Positions 16,732 through 25,083 of a DNA stretch of 64,000 nt are shown piece after piece. The stretch is taken from contig CANLQG010000002.1 of the NCBI GenBank assembly GCA_947493195.1, forward strand, positions 310,001 to 374,000. The letters run 5' to 3'. A program made the translations under genes and the position numbers. The stretch comes from an uncultured Sphingomonadaceae bacterium. Its GTDB lineage: Bacteria > Pseudomonadota > Alphaproteobacteria > Sphingomonadales > Sphingomonadaceae. Positions within the stretch are counted from its first letter, which is position 1. Each line of letters starts with the position of its first letter. The notes beneath the pieces are model-generated. The model saw nothing but the letters and a program-made list of their open reading frames with translations. It did no database searches and had not been told where the DNA came from.

Positions 16732-18780
16732 CTACTGACAGGCCAGACATTCGTCGTAGTCGGTCGTCGGCAGTTCGTACTTTGCCGGCTCGCCCGTGTT
16801 GTCCGCTTCCACGCCGCCTGCAAAACCGGCGCGCTGCACGCTCTTCGAACGCAGGTAGTAGAGCGACTTGATGCCCTTCTCCCACGCCTGGAAGTGCAGC
16901 ATGGCAAGGTCCCACTTGTCCACGTCCGCCGGGATGAACAGGTTCAGCGACTGCGCCTGGTCGATGAACGGCGCGCGGTCTGCCGCGAATTCGAGCAGCC
17001 AGCGCTGGTCGATCTCGAAGCTGGTCTTGAAGGTGGCCTTTTCCTCCGGCGTCAGGAAGTCGAGGTGCTGGACGGAGCCGCCCTTTTCCAGGATCGAGTT
17101 CCAGATCGCGGTGGAGTTCTTGCTCTTCTTGTCGAGGACCCTTTCCAGGTACGGGTTCTTCACCACGAAGCTGCCCGAAAGCGTCTTGTGGGTGTAGATG
17201 TTGGCCGGGATCGGTTCGATACAGGCGCTGGTGCCGCCGCAGATGATGGAGATCGACGCGGTGGGCGCGATCGCCATCTTGCAGCTGAAACGCTCCATCG
17301 CGCCCATATCCTCGGCATCGGGGCACGGCCCGCGTTCCTTGGCCAGCATCATGCTCGCCTCGTTCGCCTTGGCGTTGATGTGCTTGAACATCTTCAGGTT
17401 CCACACCTTCGCCATCGGGCTTTCGAAACCGATGCCCTTGGCCTGCAGGAAGGAATGGAAGCCCATCACGCCCATGCCCACGCTGCGTTCGCGCATGGCC
17501 GAATACTTGGCGCGGGCCATCTCTTCGGGCGCGCGGTCGATATAGTCCTGCAGCACGTTGTCGAGGAAGCGCATCACGTCCTCGATGAAGGTCTTGTCGC
17601 CGTTCCACTCTTCCCACTTTTCCAGGTTGAGCGAGGAGAGGCAGCACACCGCCGTGCGATCGTTGCCGAGGTGGTCGACACCGGTCGGCAGGGTGATTTC
17701 GCTGCACAGGTTGGAGGTGGAAACCTTCAGGCCCAGGTCGCGGTGGTGCTTTGGCATCATGCGGTTCACCGTGTCGGAGAACACGATGTAGGGCTCACCT
17801 GTGGCGAGGCGGGTTTCGACCAGCTTCTGGAACAGGCTGCGCGCATCCACCTGCCCGCGCACGGAGCCGTCCTTGGGCGACTTGAGATCGAACTTCTCGC
17901 CAGCGCGCACCGCTTCCATGAATTCGTCGGTCAGCAGCACGCCGTGGTGCAGGTTCAGCGCCTTGCGGTTGAAGTCGCCCGAAGGTTTGCGGATCTCGAG
18001 GAATTCCTCGATTTCCGGGTGGTGCACGTCGATGTAGCAGGCGGCCGAACCGCGGCGCAGCGAACCCTGCGAGATCGCCAGCGTCAGGCTGTCCATCACG
18101 CGCACGAAGGGGATGATGCCGCTGGTCTTGCCGTTCAGGCCAACAGGCTCGCCAATGCCGCGCACGTTGCCCCAGTAGGTGCCGATGCCGCCGCCCTTGG
18201 AAGCGAGCCACACGTTCTCGTTCCAGGTGCCGACGATGCCGTCGAGGCTGTCCGAAACAGAGTTAAGGTAGCACGAAATCGGCAGGCCGCGCCCGGTGCC
18301 GCCGTTAGACAGGACGGGCGTTGCGGGCATGAACCACAGGTTGGAGATATAGTCGTACAGGCGCTGCGCATGCTCCTGATCGTCCGCATAGGCATCGGCC
18401 ACGCGAGCGAAAAGATCCTGATAGGTCTCGTTCGGCAGCAGGTAGCGGTCGTTCAGCGTTTCCTTGCCGAAATCGGTGAGGTTCGCATCGCGGGAGGAAT
18501 CGGTCTCGATCGTGAACCGGCGCGCATTCACCGTCTTCGAATCGCTCTGCGGCTTCAGCGCGGTTTTCGCCGCCTGTGCCAGCGCTTCGGCGGCCGCCTC
18601 GCTCACGAGGTCTTCGCTGCCCTTGTCTGTCTTTTCCATACTTACTGCTTTCTCGTCGGAACGCTTCGTTCCTGATGATTTGGTAGCCGATACTTCGGTT
18701 CGGGCGGGCTTGGTGTCGGCTGCACCGGCAGTGTGTTCGTCCAGACCCATCGCTGCGTCGTCTCCGTTCCGAAATTCCAT
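16732..18780 (-). CDS. nrdA: Class I ribonucleotide reductase, alpha subunit
   Basis: NrdA reduces ribonucleoside diphosphates using the NrdB radical. All catalytic parts are visible: PISCYLNS and AVCCLSSLNL (the redox cysteine pair), SNLCSEITLPT (radical cysteine with Asn and Glu), SLYYLRSKS (paired radical-transfer tyrosines) and the C-terminal DECLACQ with the shuttle cysteines. The first 80 residues are low-complexity and charged, and no ATP-cone precedes the catalytic barrel, so overall-activity control by dATP at that site should be missing. The start is uncertain; ATGs 10 and 47 codons further on are possible. nrdB is about 6 kb downstream. Confidence 0.95.
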   Translation of the reverse strand: MEFRNGDDAAMGLDEHTAGAADTKPARTEVSATKSSGTKRSDEKAVSMEKTDKGSEDLVSEAAAEALAQAAKTALKPQSDSKTVNARRFTIETDSSRDANLTDFGKETLNDRYLLPNETYQDLFARVADAYADDQEHAQRLYDYISNLWFMPATPVLSNGGTGRGLPISCYLNSVSDSLDGIVGTWNENVWLASKGGGIGTYWGNVRGIGEPVGLNGKTSGIIPFVRVMDSLTLAISQGSLRRGSAACYIDVHHPEIEEFLEIRKPSGDFNRKALNLHHGVLLTDEFMEAVRAGEKFDLKSPKDGSVRGQVDARSLFQKLVETRLATGEPYIVFSDTVNRMMPKHHRDLGLKVSTSNLCSEITLPTGVDHLGNDRTAVCCLSSLNLEKWEEWNGDKTFIEDVMRFLDNVLQDYIDRAPEEMARAKYSAMRERSVGMGVMGFHSFLQAKGIGFESPMAKVWNLKMFKHINAKANEASMMLAKERGPCPDAEDMGAMERFSCKMAIAPTASISIICGGTSACIEPIPANIYTHKTLSGSFVVKNPYLERVLDKKSKNSTAIWNSILEKGGSVQHLDFLTPEEKATFKTSFEIDQRWLLEFAADRAPFIDQAQSLNLFIPADVDKWDLAMLHFQAWEKGIKSLYYLRSKSVQRAGFAGGVEADNTGEPAKYELPTTDYDECLACQ

Positions 18781-19429
18781 CTGACCCTTAGCCCCTAATG
18801 TCGTGGGACGCACGGACACCCGTGTGGATGTCCGCACGCCGCGCCTTGATTCCGCAATGTGAGCGAATCGAAGCGGGCACGCTGCCAGCGACTTTGCTCA
18901 CATGCATCGGCGGGCGATTACTTATCCCCCGCCGCACCGGCCGTGCGTGCCATCGGTGCCTACCAGAAGGATTGTCGGACCTGTTGCGCGAAGCGTATCG
19001 CGCTGTCCTGTAAATCTAGGTCTAGTAGGTCGTCCCGGCAAGCCGACCACCACCTGTTGTGAATCAGGTGGGACTCGGGCGCAAGAGGGTTAAGCCCGAT
19101 TTACCGCGCGAGAGCGGCTCCCGGTCCGGTGTCTGGTGCCGGCAACACGGTGCGACGCGTGGATGTTCCTCGACTCCCGCGCAGTGCAAGGGGAAAAACC
19201 AATCTGCGGAAAAAAAGCTCGCCGGGTGCGGCGGCGCGAATCAATCGAATCGGCGCGCGCAACATTACTGCCGCAGGCCCGTCCTGGATCGCCCCGCGGC
19301 GCGTTACGGGCTTTTCCATTCGGCGCGATAAGACGGTGGTAACCATGCCCTTGCTATGGCGATCCTCTGTCATGTCTGGCTGCGGTTGGCGGCCACTCAC
19401 GCATCGAAGACGTACACGGAGCGCACGCG
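18781..19429. promoter_or_regulatory. Long nrdA upstream region with inverted repeats
   Basis: This 649-base stretch between nrdA and the rightward small gene holds no gene I can support. It contains an exact inverted repeat ATGTGAGC (18857-18864) and GCTCACAT (18896-18903), about 80-120 bases ahead of the nrdA start, suited to a dimeric regulator. A hairpin CCACCTG-N8-CAGGTGG lies at 19050-19071, and a CTAG-rich stretch at 19013-19028 only weakly resembles an NrdR box. Regulation of nrdA from here is an inference. Confidence 0.4.
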
Positions 19430-19648
19430 ATGATCGCAATGTTCAAGGCGATACCTTTCGGGATTTTCCTGACGCTGCTCGTGGCCTTGTTCATGGGCTC
19501 TGGCGGGACCAGCGGCGGAATGCTGAACATCTTCCCGTTCGATGTGCAGTATGCGGATTGGGGACTGGATTTCCGCCTCTACTGGAGCTGGGGCCTGTTC
19601 CTTGGCGGGACGGCCCTGTCGTTCTTCATTATCATGATGATGGACTAG
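19430..19648 (+). CDS. Small membrane protein, hypothetical
   Basis: The 72-residue protein has two hydrophobic helices (FKAIPFGIFLTLLVALFMGS at 5-24 and LYWSWGLFLGGTALSFFIIM near 50-69) separated by a loop with GGMLNIFPFDVQYADWGLD. No family name is recognised. GGAG precedes the ATG, and an intrinsic terminator follows the stop within about 12 bases, which supports an independent transcript. Confidence 0.72.
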   Translation: MIAMFKAIPFGIFLTLLVALFMGSGGTSGGMLNIFPFDVQYADWGLDFRLYWSWGLFLGGTALSFFIIMMMD

Positions 19649-19659
19649 ATCGGAAATGC

Positions 19660-19691
19660 GAAAGGCCCCCGCACTGATGCGGAGGCCTTTC
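19660..19691 (+). terminator. Intrinsic terminator after the small membrane gene
   Basis: A long hairpin pairs GAAAGGCC-CCGCA with TGCGG-GGCCTTTC around a short loop. The T-rich end is short, so it may work in both directions, serving also the leftward lipoprotein gene that ends about 40 bases to the right. Confidence 0.7.
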
Positions 19692-19729
19692 TGCAACCGA
19701 CCTTGCGGCCGGACCCGGTTTCAGCCGGA

Positions 19730-20005
19730 TTACTCCATTTCGTCGGCGCGCTCGTTCATTGCTTCAGCGGCGTCGTCACCGATATCGTCGATTTCCTCGG
19801 CACGCTCGTTGAGCATGTCCTCGCGAGCATCGGTGTTGGCCTCGTCAGCCATTTCTTCCAACTGGCCGGCACGGTCATCACCAACGTTCTCGATGGCATC
19901 GGCCTGCTCTTCCAGCATGTCGCCACGCTCTTCGACAGCACTGTCTTCGCCGCAGGCACCAAGTGCGAGGGCGGGCGCGGCGGCGAGGATGATAAGCTTT
20001 TTCAT
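19730..20005 (-). CDS. Small acidic lipoprotein with heptad-like repeats, hypothetical
   Basis: The 91-residue protein has a lipoprotein signal (MKKLIILAAAPALALGAC, lipobox LGAC). The mature part consists of acidic helical repeats with alternating AEE/DEME, GDDA and ERADE-type motifs, likely a coiled coil or extended helix bound to the membrane. No domain name. Its composition resembles the lipoprotein at 6897-7145. Confidence 0.72.
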   Translation of the reverse strand: MKKLIILAAAPALALGACGEDSAVEERGDMLEEQADAIENVGDDRAGQLEEMADEANTDAREDMLNERAEEIDDIGDDAAEAMNERADEME

Positions 20006-20176
20006 AATGGTATTCCTTCCCGGCGACCTGGGCCGCCGTCTTCTTTCCTACTTCACCCAAACAACGGGCAGCACGCGCGCTGGTTTCGAAAAAAGTCAAA
20101 AAAAAGGCAGTCTCGCGGATGAACGGGCGCGACAGCAGCGGGAAAGAACCTGGCGTTCCGTTGGGCAATGCGCTGT

Positions 20177-21019
20177 CTAGGGTGCCGCAGTCCGCCCGAT
20201 CGGCACCGTAACGTTCAGGGGTGGCTCTCCGGCACCGTGTGACTCCAGCACGGCAAGTTGTCTGCGGACAAGGGGCGCCACCAGCAGGATCAGCACGGCC
20301 CCGCCCATGCTGATAACCCCATTGAGCAGCCAGAACCCGGTGGCGCCCAGCGGCTCGTAGAAACGGGCAAGCCAGCCCGAGCCGATTCCGCTGGCGAACG
20401 CCGACAGGTAGACCGTGGCCATCATCAGGCCGTTTACCCGTGCAGGGGCCAGCCGCGAAGTGAAGGAAAGGAGCACGGGCCAGGTGAACATGAAAGAGGC
20501 GCCCGAAAGACAGAAGGCCAGCAACGGCCACAGGATCGAAGCCTGTCCCTGGCCCTCAGCCTGCCCTTCCGCCTGCAATGCCCCGGCTGCCAATGCCAGA
20601 ACCGACAGGCACATCACCATTGCGCCGATGGCGATCTTGGTGAGGTCGTAAGGCTCCTTGCCGCGCCGGCCGACGCGCGGCCACAACCACAGCAGGAACG
20701 GCACCACCAGAATGGATGCCAGCGCATCCTCCGAAGCGAACCACGGCACCGGCACGGTTCCCAGAGGGCTTTGCAGGTTCACGTTGTCGGCGGCCCAGAT
20801 CATGCCGACATTGGCCGTCTGGTCGTAAGCCAGGAACTGCGGCAGAGTAAGGAGCAGCACCAGCACGATCAGCGCGACGATGCCCCAATCGTTGCGGCCC
20901 ATCGGCGCGGCGACGTTTCGTGTCCGCTTGTGGTGAGGGGTATCGTCGGCAAAATGCTTCCACCCCGCCACGTAAATTGCAGTCATCGATGCCCCCGATG
21001 GGCGGCCCCCCAGCCGCAT
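20177..21019 (-). pseudogene. C-terminal half of a POT/PTR family peptide transporter (truncated)
   Basis: The 280-residue frame matches only the second half of a proton-dependent oligopeptide transporter. It starts with the loop TAIYVAGWKHFADDTP, then LPQFLAYDQTANVGMIWAADN (helix 7 region), VPWFASEDALASILVVPFLL (helix 8) and four further helices to the C-terminus. Normal members are about 450-500 residues with 12-14 helices, so helices 1-6 are missing. Immediately upstream lies a 14-base tandem repeat instead of the N-terminal half. The remaining frame is open and undamaged, so a short product may still be made, but a working transporter is unlikely. Confidence 0.75.
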
Positions 21020-21046
21020 CGAGAAAGCCTAGGGCAAGTCCGCCCC

Positions 21047-21172
21047 CTGTCAATCGCCCCCGGTCAATCGCGCTCGGTCAATCGCGCCCGGTCAATCGCG
21101 CCCGGTCAATCGCGCCCTTTCGATCGCACCCTTTCAATCGCGCCCTTTCGATCGTCCGCTGTCAGTCGCGAC
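21047..21172. repeat. Tandem repeat, 14-base unit, nine copies
   Basis: Nine units in exact 14-base register with consensus CGGTCAATCGCGCC; three consecutive units are nearly identical and the rest drift (CTTTCAATCGCGCC and similar). Degenerate further units run into the 3' end of the TraB-like gene, encoding its last residues. A 14-base period is not a multiple of three. The array sits exactly where the front of the POT transporter gene is missing. Confidence 0.9.
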
Positions 21173-21175
21173 AGA

Positions 21176-22144
21176 TTAATTGCTGCCAGTCGATTGCTGC
21201 GGCTCGATCGTGGCCTGGCGCCATGCCGGACCGGCGATCAGGTGTCCGCCTGCCTGCAAACGGTCAAGCACACCATCGTCTTCCGCCAACAGGCGCAGCG
21301 GCACGACCGCCAAGGTAACGCCGCTTTCGCGCGTTGCGCCGTCTATCGCGGTGACCCACCGTTCGCGCAGGTCCGTGCCCAGTTCATCGTCTGTCCACGG
21401 CCAGCATCGCCCCAACGCCACTTCCAGCGGGTTGGCCATGACCGCAGGCACATCATAGGCGCGCCAGTCCGCTCCGCGACGCTCTATCAGGTCGGGGCCG
21501 ATCTCCGTCGCGGTCATGGCTGCATCGAGGCAGGGCAGATGGTCGCGCGGGTCGGCTTCGGCGAGATTGTCGAGCATGTCTTCTCCGCGCACCGAGCCAA
21601 CCGGCTCTGCCGGAACGTCGGCGCGGTGGGCAGCGCGGCGCACCACGTCGCTGGCGTCGCGCCCGGTATCGCGGGAGAAGCGCAGGCGGCGCGACAGCAG
21701 GTCGTAAGACGTGATCAGGAAGCTCCTGCGCGCATAGTCCTGATCGTACTCTTCCTCCAGCGCCGTCAGCCGCGCCAGCTGGTCTGCGCCAAGGTAGTCG
21801 CTCGCCACGGTATCATCCGGCAGGCGGGTGATCCGCCCTCCGGCAAAGATCAGTCGCAACACGTCGCCCGGCGAAACCCGGCTGCGAAAGCCAAGGATCA
21901 CGCGCGTGGCCGCTTGCGTCGCGTCTTCCAGCCGGTCCGGCTGCCAAGGGGTGGATTCGGGCACGGCCACGATCTCACCGACGAGGATTACCGTGCCGGT
22001 GGGCGTGTCGATGGTCCACATTGGCGCGCCAGACCGCTGCGCGCTGACGACGATGGAATTGGCAGGCACCTGTTCCTGCGCCGCAGCAGCAGGAGCGATG
22101 GCAACGGGGGCGAGCGCGGCAAGCAGCAGGAGGGATATTCTCAT
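21176..22144 (-). CDS. TraB/GumN family secreted protein
   Basis: The 322-residue protein has a signal peptide (MRISLLLLAALAPVAIAPAA, cleavage near AAAQ). The mature part resembles the TraB/GumN fold (PF01963), with an early PMWTIDTPTGTVILVG strand pair and a late SGVTLAVVPLRLLAEDDGVL segment. The usual GxxH motif near the start is not clear (VGEIVAV), so metal-dependent activity cannot be claimed. The final seven or so residues (QQSTGSN) come from degenerate tandem-repeat units, suggesting the end was altered. Confidence 0.72.
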   Translation of the reverse strand: MRISLLLLAALAPVAIAPAAAAQEQVPANSIVVSAQRSGAPMWTIDTPTGTVILVGEIVAVPESTPWQPDRLEDATQAATRVILGFRSRVSPGDVLRLIFAGGRITRLPDDTVASDYLGADQLARLTALEEEYDQDYARRSFLITSYDLLSRRLRFSRDTGRDASDVVRRAAHRADVPAEPVGSVRGEDMLDNLAEADPRDHLPCLDAAMTATEIGPDLIERRGADWRAYDVPAVMANPLEVALGRCWPWTDDELGTDLRERWVTAIDGATRESGVTLAVVPLRLLAEDDGVLDRLQAGGHLIAGPAWRQATIEPQQSTGSN

Positions 22145-22234
22145 GGCAGGCCTCCCCTGTAGCACACTGGTTGAACGGCAGCTTGCCGACATGATGGCAT
22201 GGCAGCGCAGCGATGCTCCCCCCACGAAGTTGGA

Positions 22235-23119
22235 CTAGGCCGCTCGCGCATGCCGGGCGATTTCGTCGGCAAGCTCGTCCACCAGTTCCAGCGGTATGTC
22301 GTGGCCCCACCCGGGGATGGTCCTGATTCTCGCGCCGGGAACCGCGGCGGCGGTGGCATGGCCGTGGGCCACGGGGATAAGCGGATCGTCTTCCCCGTGC
22401 AGCACCAGCGTGGGCGCCTTGATCTGGCGGAGCATCTTCGAACGATCGCCATCGTCGATGATCGCCGCCATCTGCCGCACCGGCCCCTGCAGATAGACGC
22501 TGCGCTGCACCAGCGCGCGGGTGCGCGCATCCAGCCGTTCGTCGGGCGCAGGAAAACCCGGCGAACCGATGACGCGGGCGACGTTCTTCCCGTGCTTCAC
22601 CAGTTCCTCCTCCTCCACCGAAGCCGGCCGCTGGGTCAACGCCTTGATCGCATCGCGATTCGACGATGGCAGCTTCGGATTGCCGGTGGTGGAAAAGATC
22701 GAAGTGAGGGAGCGAACCTTTTCGGGATGCCGTGCGGCCAGGTGCTGGGCGATCATGCCGCCCATGCTGCCGCCCACCACGTGCGCCCGCTCGATGCCCA
22801 GCCCGTCCAGCACGCCGACGCTGTCCTCCGCCATGTCGGCAAGGGTGTAGGGCACGCTGGGTCGCAGTCCGATCTTGCGCATCAGGGTGTGCTGAACGGC
22901 GCCGGGCGCTTTCGCCCCGTCGAACTTGTGGCTGAGGCCTATGTCGCGGTTGTCGTGCCGGACTACGCGAAAGCCATGCCCCGCCAGCGCCTCCACCAGT
23001 TCCGTGGGCCACAGGATCATCTGCGCGCCAAGCCCCATGATCAGCAGCATCGACTCCGCATCGGCGGGGCCGTGCTCGTCGTAATGGATGGTGATGCCGT
23101 TGGCGGTGATTTCGGGCAT
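22235..23119 (-). CDS. Alpha/beta hydrolase
   Basis: The 294-residue protein has the complete hydrolase triad: nucleophile serine in GGSMGG near residue 118, aspartate in HGEDDPLIP near 247 and histidine in GWGHDIP near 274. The oxyanion LIMGLGAQMILW motif is near 26-37. Length and lack of a signal indicate a cytoplasmic esterase/hydrolase of broad type; the substrate cannot be deduced. It lies 25 bases after nadB on the same strand, possibly co-transcribed, though no shared pathway is obvious. Confidence 0.87.
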   Translation of the reverse strand: MPEITANGITIHYDEHGPADAESMLLIMGLGAQMILWPTELVEALAGHGFRVVRHDNRDIGLSHKFDGAKAPGAVQHTLMRKIGLRPSVPYTLADMAEDSVGVLDGLGIERAHVVGGSMGGMIAQHLAARHPEKVRSLTSIFSTTGNPKLPSSNRDAIKALTQRPASVEEEELVKHGKNVARVIGSPGFPAPDERLDARTRALVQRSVYLQGPVRQMAAIIDDGDRSKMLRQIKAPTLVLHGEDDPLIPVAHGHATAAAVPGARIRTIPGWGHDIPLELVDELADEIARHARAA

Positions 23120-23144
23120 GGCGTTCGTCCTTCTCAGCGCTTGT

Positions 23145-24737
23145 TCAGGGCACCAGCACGGTATCGCGCGCAGTCGCGTGCAGTTCCGGATAGTCCAGCG
23201 TGTAGTGCAGCCCGCGGCTTTCGTGCCGTTTCAGCGCGCTCTGCACGATCAGGTCTGCACACTGGTGCAGGTTCCTGAGCTCGATCAGGTCGGTCGTCAC
23301 GCGGAAATGGCCATAGTAATCGTCGATCTCGGTCGCCAGCAGGTCGATGCGGTGCTTGGCCCGCTCCAGCCGCTTCGTGGTGCGCACGATACCGACGTAG
23401 TTCCACATCATGCGGCGGATCTCGGTCCAGTTCTGCTTGATGACCACTTCCTCGTCCGAGTCTGTCACGCGGGTATCGTCCCATGCACGGATTTCGGGAG
23501 AGGGTTCGAGCTTGTCCCAGCAGGCAAGGATGTCGCGGGCGGCGGCATCGCCGAAGACGAAGCATTCCAGCAGGGAGTTGGATGCGAGCCGGTTGGCGCC
23601 GTGCAGGCCGCTTTCGGTAACCTCTCCTGCGGCCCACAGGCCGGGCAGGTCGGTACGTCCGTCAAGTTCAATCACCACGCCGCCGCAGGTGTAATGCTGG
23701 GCGGGCACGACGGGGATCGGCTCTTTCGTCATGTCGATGCCCAAGCCCAGCAGCTTGTCGTAGATGGTGGGGAAGTGGCCCTTCACGAATTCGGCGGGCT
23801 GGTGGCTGATGTCCAGATGCACGTAGTCGAGGCCATAACGCTTGATCTGGTCGTCGATGGCGCGGGCCACCACGTCGCGCGGGGCCAGTTCCATGCGCTC
23901 CGCATCGTAATCGACCATGAAGCGGTGGCCGGTTTCGGGATGCAGCAAGTGCCCGCCCTCGCCGCGCACGGCTTCTGTAACGAGGAAATTCTTGACCTCG
24001 AGGTTGTAGAGGCAGGTGGGGTGGAACTGCATCATCTCCATGTTGGAAACGCGCGCGCCAGCACGCCAGGCCATGGCGATACCGTCTCCCGTCGCGCCGC
24101 GCGGCGCGGTGGAGAACTGGTAGACGCGTCCCGCCCCGCCTGCCGCCAGCACGGTGGCGCTGGCGGTAAAGGCCTCCACCTTGCCGGTGGTGGTATCCAG
24201 CGCATAGGCGCCCCACACCCGCCCGCTGCCGGAATACTTCGCCTCGTGCCGCCCGGTGATCAGGTCCACACAGGAATGATCGGGCAGCAGGGTGATGTTC
24301 GGATTTTCCTCCGCCGCTTTCAGCAAGGCAGCCTGCACGGCCCAGCCGGTGGCATCGTCCACGTGTACGATGCGGCGATGCGAATGCCCGCCCTCGCGCG
24401 TCAAGTGCAGGTCCCCGCTCTCCCGGTTGAACGGCACGCCCAGCTCGCACAGCCTGTCGATTGCGGCAGGTGCGCCCTCGATCACGAATTCCACCGTCTC
24501 CCGGTCGTTCAGGCCCGCGCCTGCGACCATGGTATCGCGGATATGATCTTCGAAGGTGTCGCCGGCGTCCAGCACGGCGGCGATTCCCCCTTGCGCCCAC
24601 GCGGTGGAGCCGCTGGTAAGCTTGCCCTTGGCCAGCACCAGCACGCGTAGCCGCGTTGCCAACGTCAGGGCTGCAGTCAGTCCGGCCGCGCCGGAACCGA
24701 TGATCAGGACATCGTAATCGGTTGAAGGTGTTGTCAT
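23145..24737 (-). CDS. nadB: L-aspartate oxidase
   Basis: NadB oxidises aspartate to iminoaspartate for NAD synthesis. The 530-residue protein has the FAD-binding GSGAAGLTAAL motif at about 14-24, STAWAQGGIAAVLD at 44-57 (flavoprotein signature shared with SdhA), HPTCLYNL, RGEGGHLLHP and HYTCGGV (active-site region), and GLHGANRLASNSLLE near 380, which is highly conserved. The C-terminal helical domain ends normally. nadA and nadC are not in the window. The ATG opening MTTPSTDYDVLIIG fits family starts. Confidence 0.95.
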   Translation of the reverse strand: MTTPSTDYDVLIIGSGAAGLTAALTLATRLRVLVLAKGKLTSGSTAWAQGGIAAVLDAGDTFEDHIRDTMVAGAGLNDRETVEFVIEGAPAAIDRLCELGVPFNRESGDLHLTREGGHSHRRIVHVDDATGWAVQAALLKAAEENPNITLLPDHSCVDLITGRHEAKYSGSGRVWGAYALDTTTGKVEAFTASATVLAAGGAGRVYQFSTAPRGATGDGIAMAWRAGARVSNMEMMQFHPTCLYNLEVKNFLVTEAVRGEGGHLLHPETGHRFMVDYDAERMELAPRDVVARAIDDQIKRYGLDYVHLDISHQPAEFVKGHFPTIYDKLLGLGIDMTKEPIPVVPAQHYTCGGVVIELDGRTDLPGLWAAGEVTESGLHGANRLASNSLLECFVFGDAAARDILACWDKLEPSPEIRAWDDTRVTDSDEEVVIKQNWTEIRRMMWNYVGIVRTTKRLERAKHRIDLLATEIDDYYGHFRVTTDLIELRNLHQCADLIVQSALKRHESRGLHYTLDYPELHATARDTVLVP

Positions 24738-24843
24738 CGCGCGGAGCTTTGCCCGCTCCCCTCGCCACCTGCAAGACTGCACGCACGCGTGTCCGTGGCG
24801 AGACCCGCCTGTATTGCACTTGCTAAGTCGAAATACCTATGGG

Positions 24844-25056
24844 ATGGTGCGGCGCACAATAACCGGGCGCTTCCGCATCACGAATCCAAAGGGGGATCCT
24901 TTGCATCGACTTGCGTGCCTCTTCAATCGTCATGAGCCACCCGGCCGCCGTGCGGACTGGGACGGACTGAACTTCGTCAGTCGCTGCGCGCATTGCCACG
25001 AGCCCATCCGCCGCATTGGCAAGGGAAAGTGGCGTCGCGATGTCGAAGGCGATTAG
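24844..25056 (+). CDS. Small Cys/His-rich protein, hypothetical
   Basis: A basic 70-residue protein; the conserved-looking core is HRLACLFNRHEPPGRRADWDGLN at 20-42 followed by SRCAHCHEPIRR, giving a C-H-C-C set that could bind zinc. An alternative start is TTG at 24901, eight bases after a strong AAAGGGGG site, which would give a 51-residue protein beginning at that core. It lies convergent to the ABC ATPase gene. No known family. Confidence 0.6.
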   Translation: MVRRTITGRFRITNPKGDPLHRLACLFNRHEPPGRRADWDGLNFVSRCAHCHEPIRRIGKGKWRRDVEGD

Positions 25057-25083
25057 AACGGAATTTGCATCAGGCGGCGCGGC

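Noticed and set aside
16894-18675. 593-codon plus-strand frame antisense to nrdA
   Set aside because: nrdA is certain on the other strand, and the frame has antisense composition without domains.
19013-19028. NrdR-box-like sequence AATCTAGGTCTAGTAG
   Set aside because: Only about 10 of 16 positions fit the consensus, no second box lies at the expected 31-32 base spacing, and nrdB shows nothing similar.
19050-19071. ACCTG-N8-CAGGT palindrome resembling a lux-type box
   Set aside because: The spacing is 18 bases overall instead of 20, no luxI or luxR gene is nearby, and it is more simply a hairpin in the nrdA upstream region.
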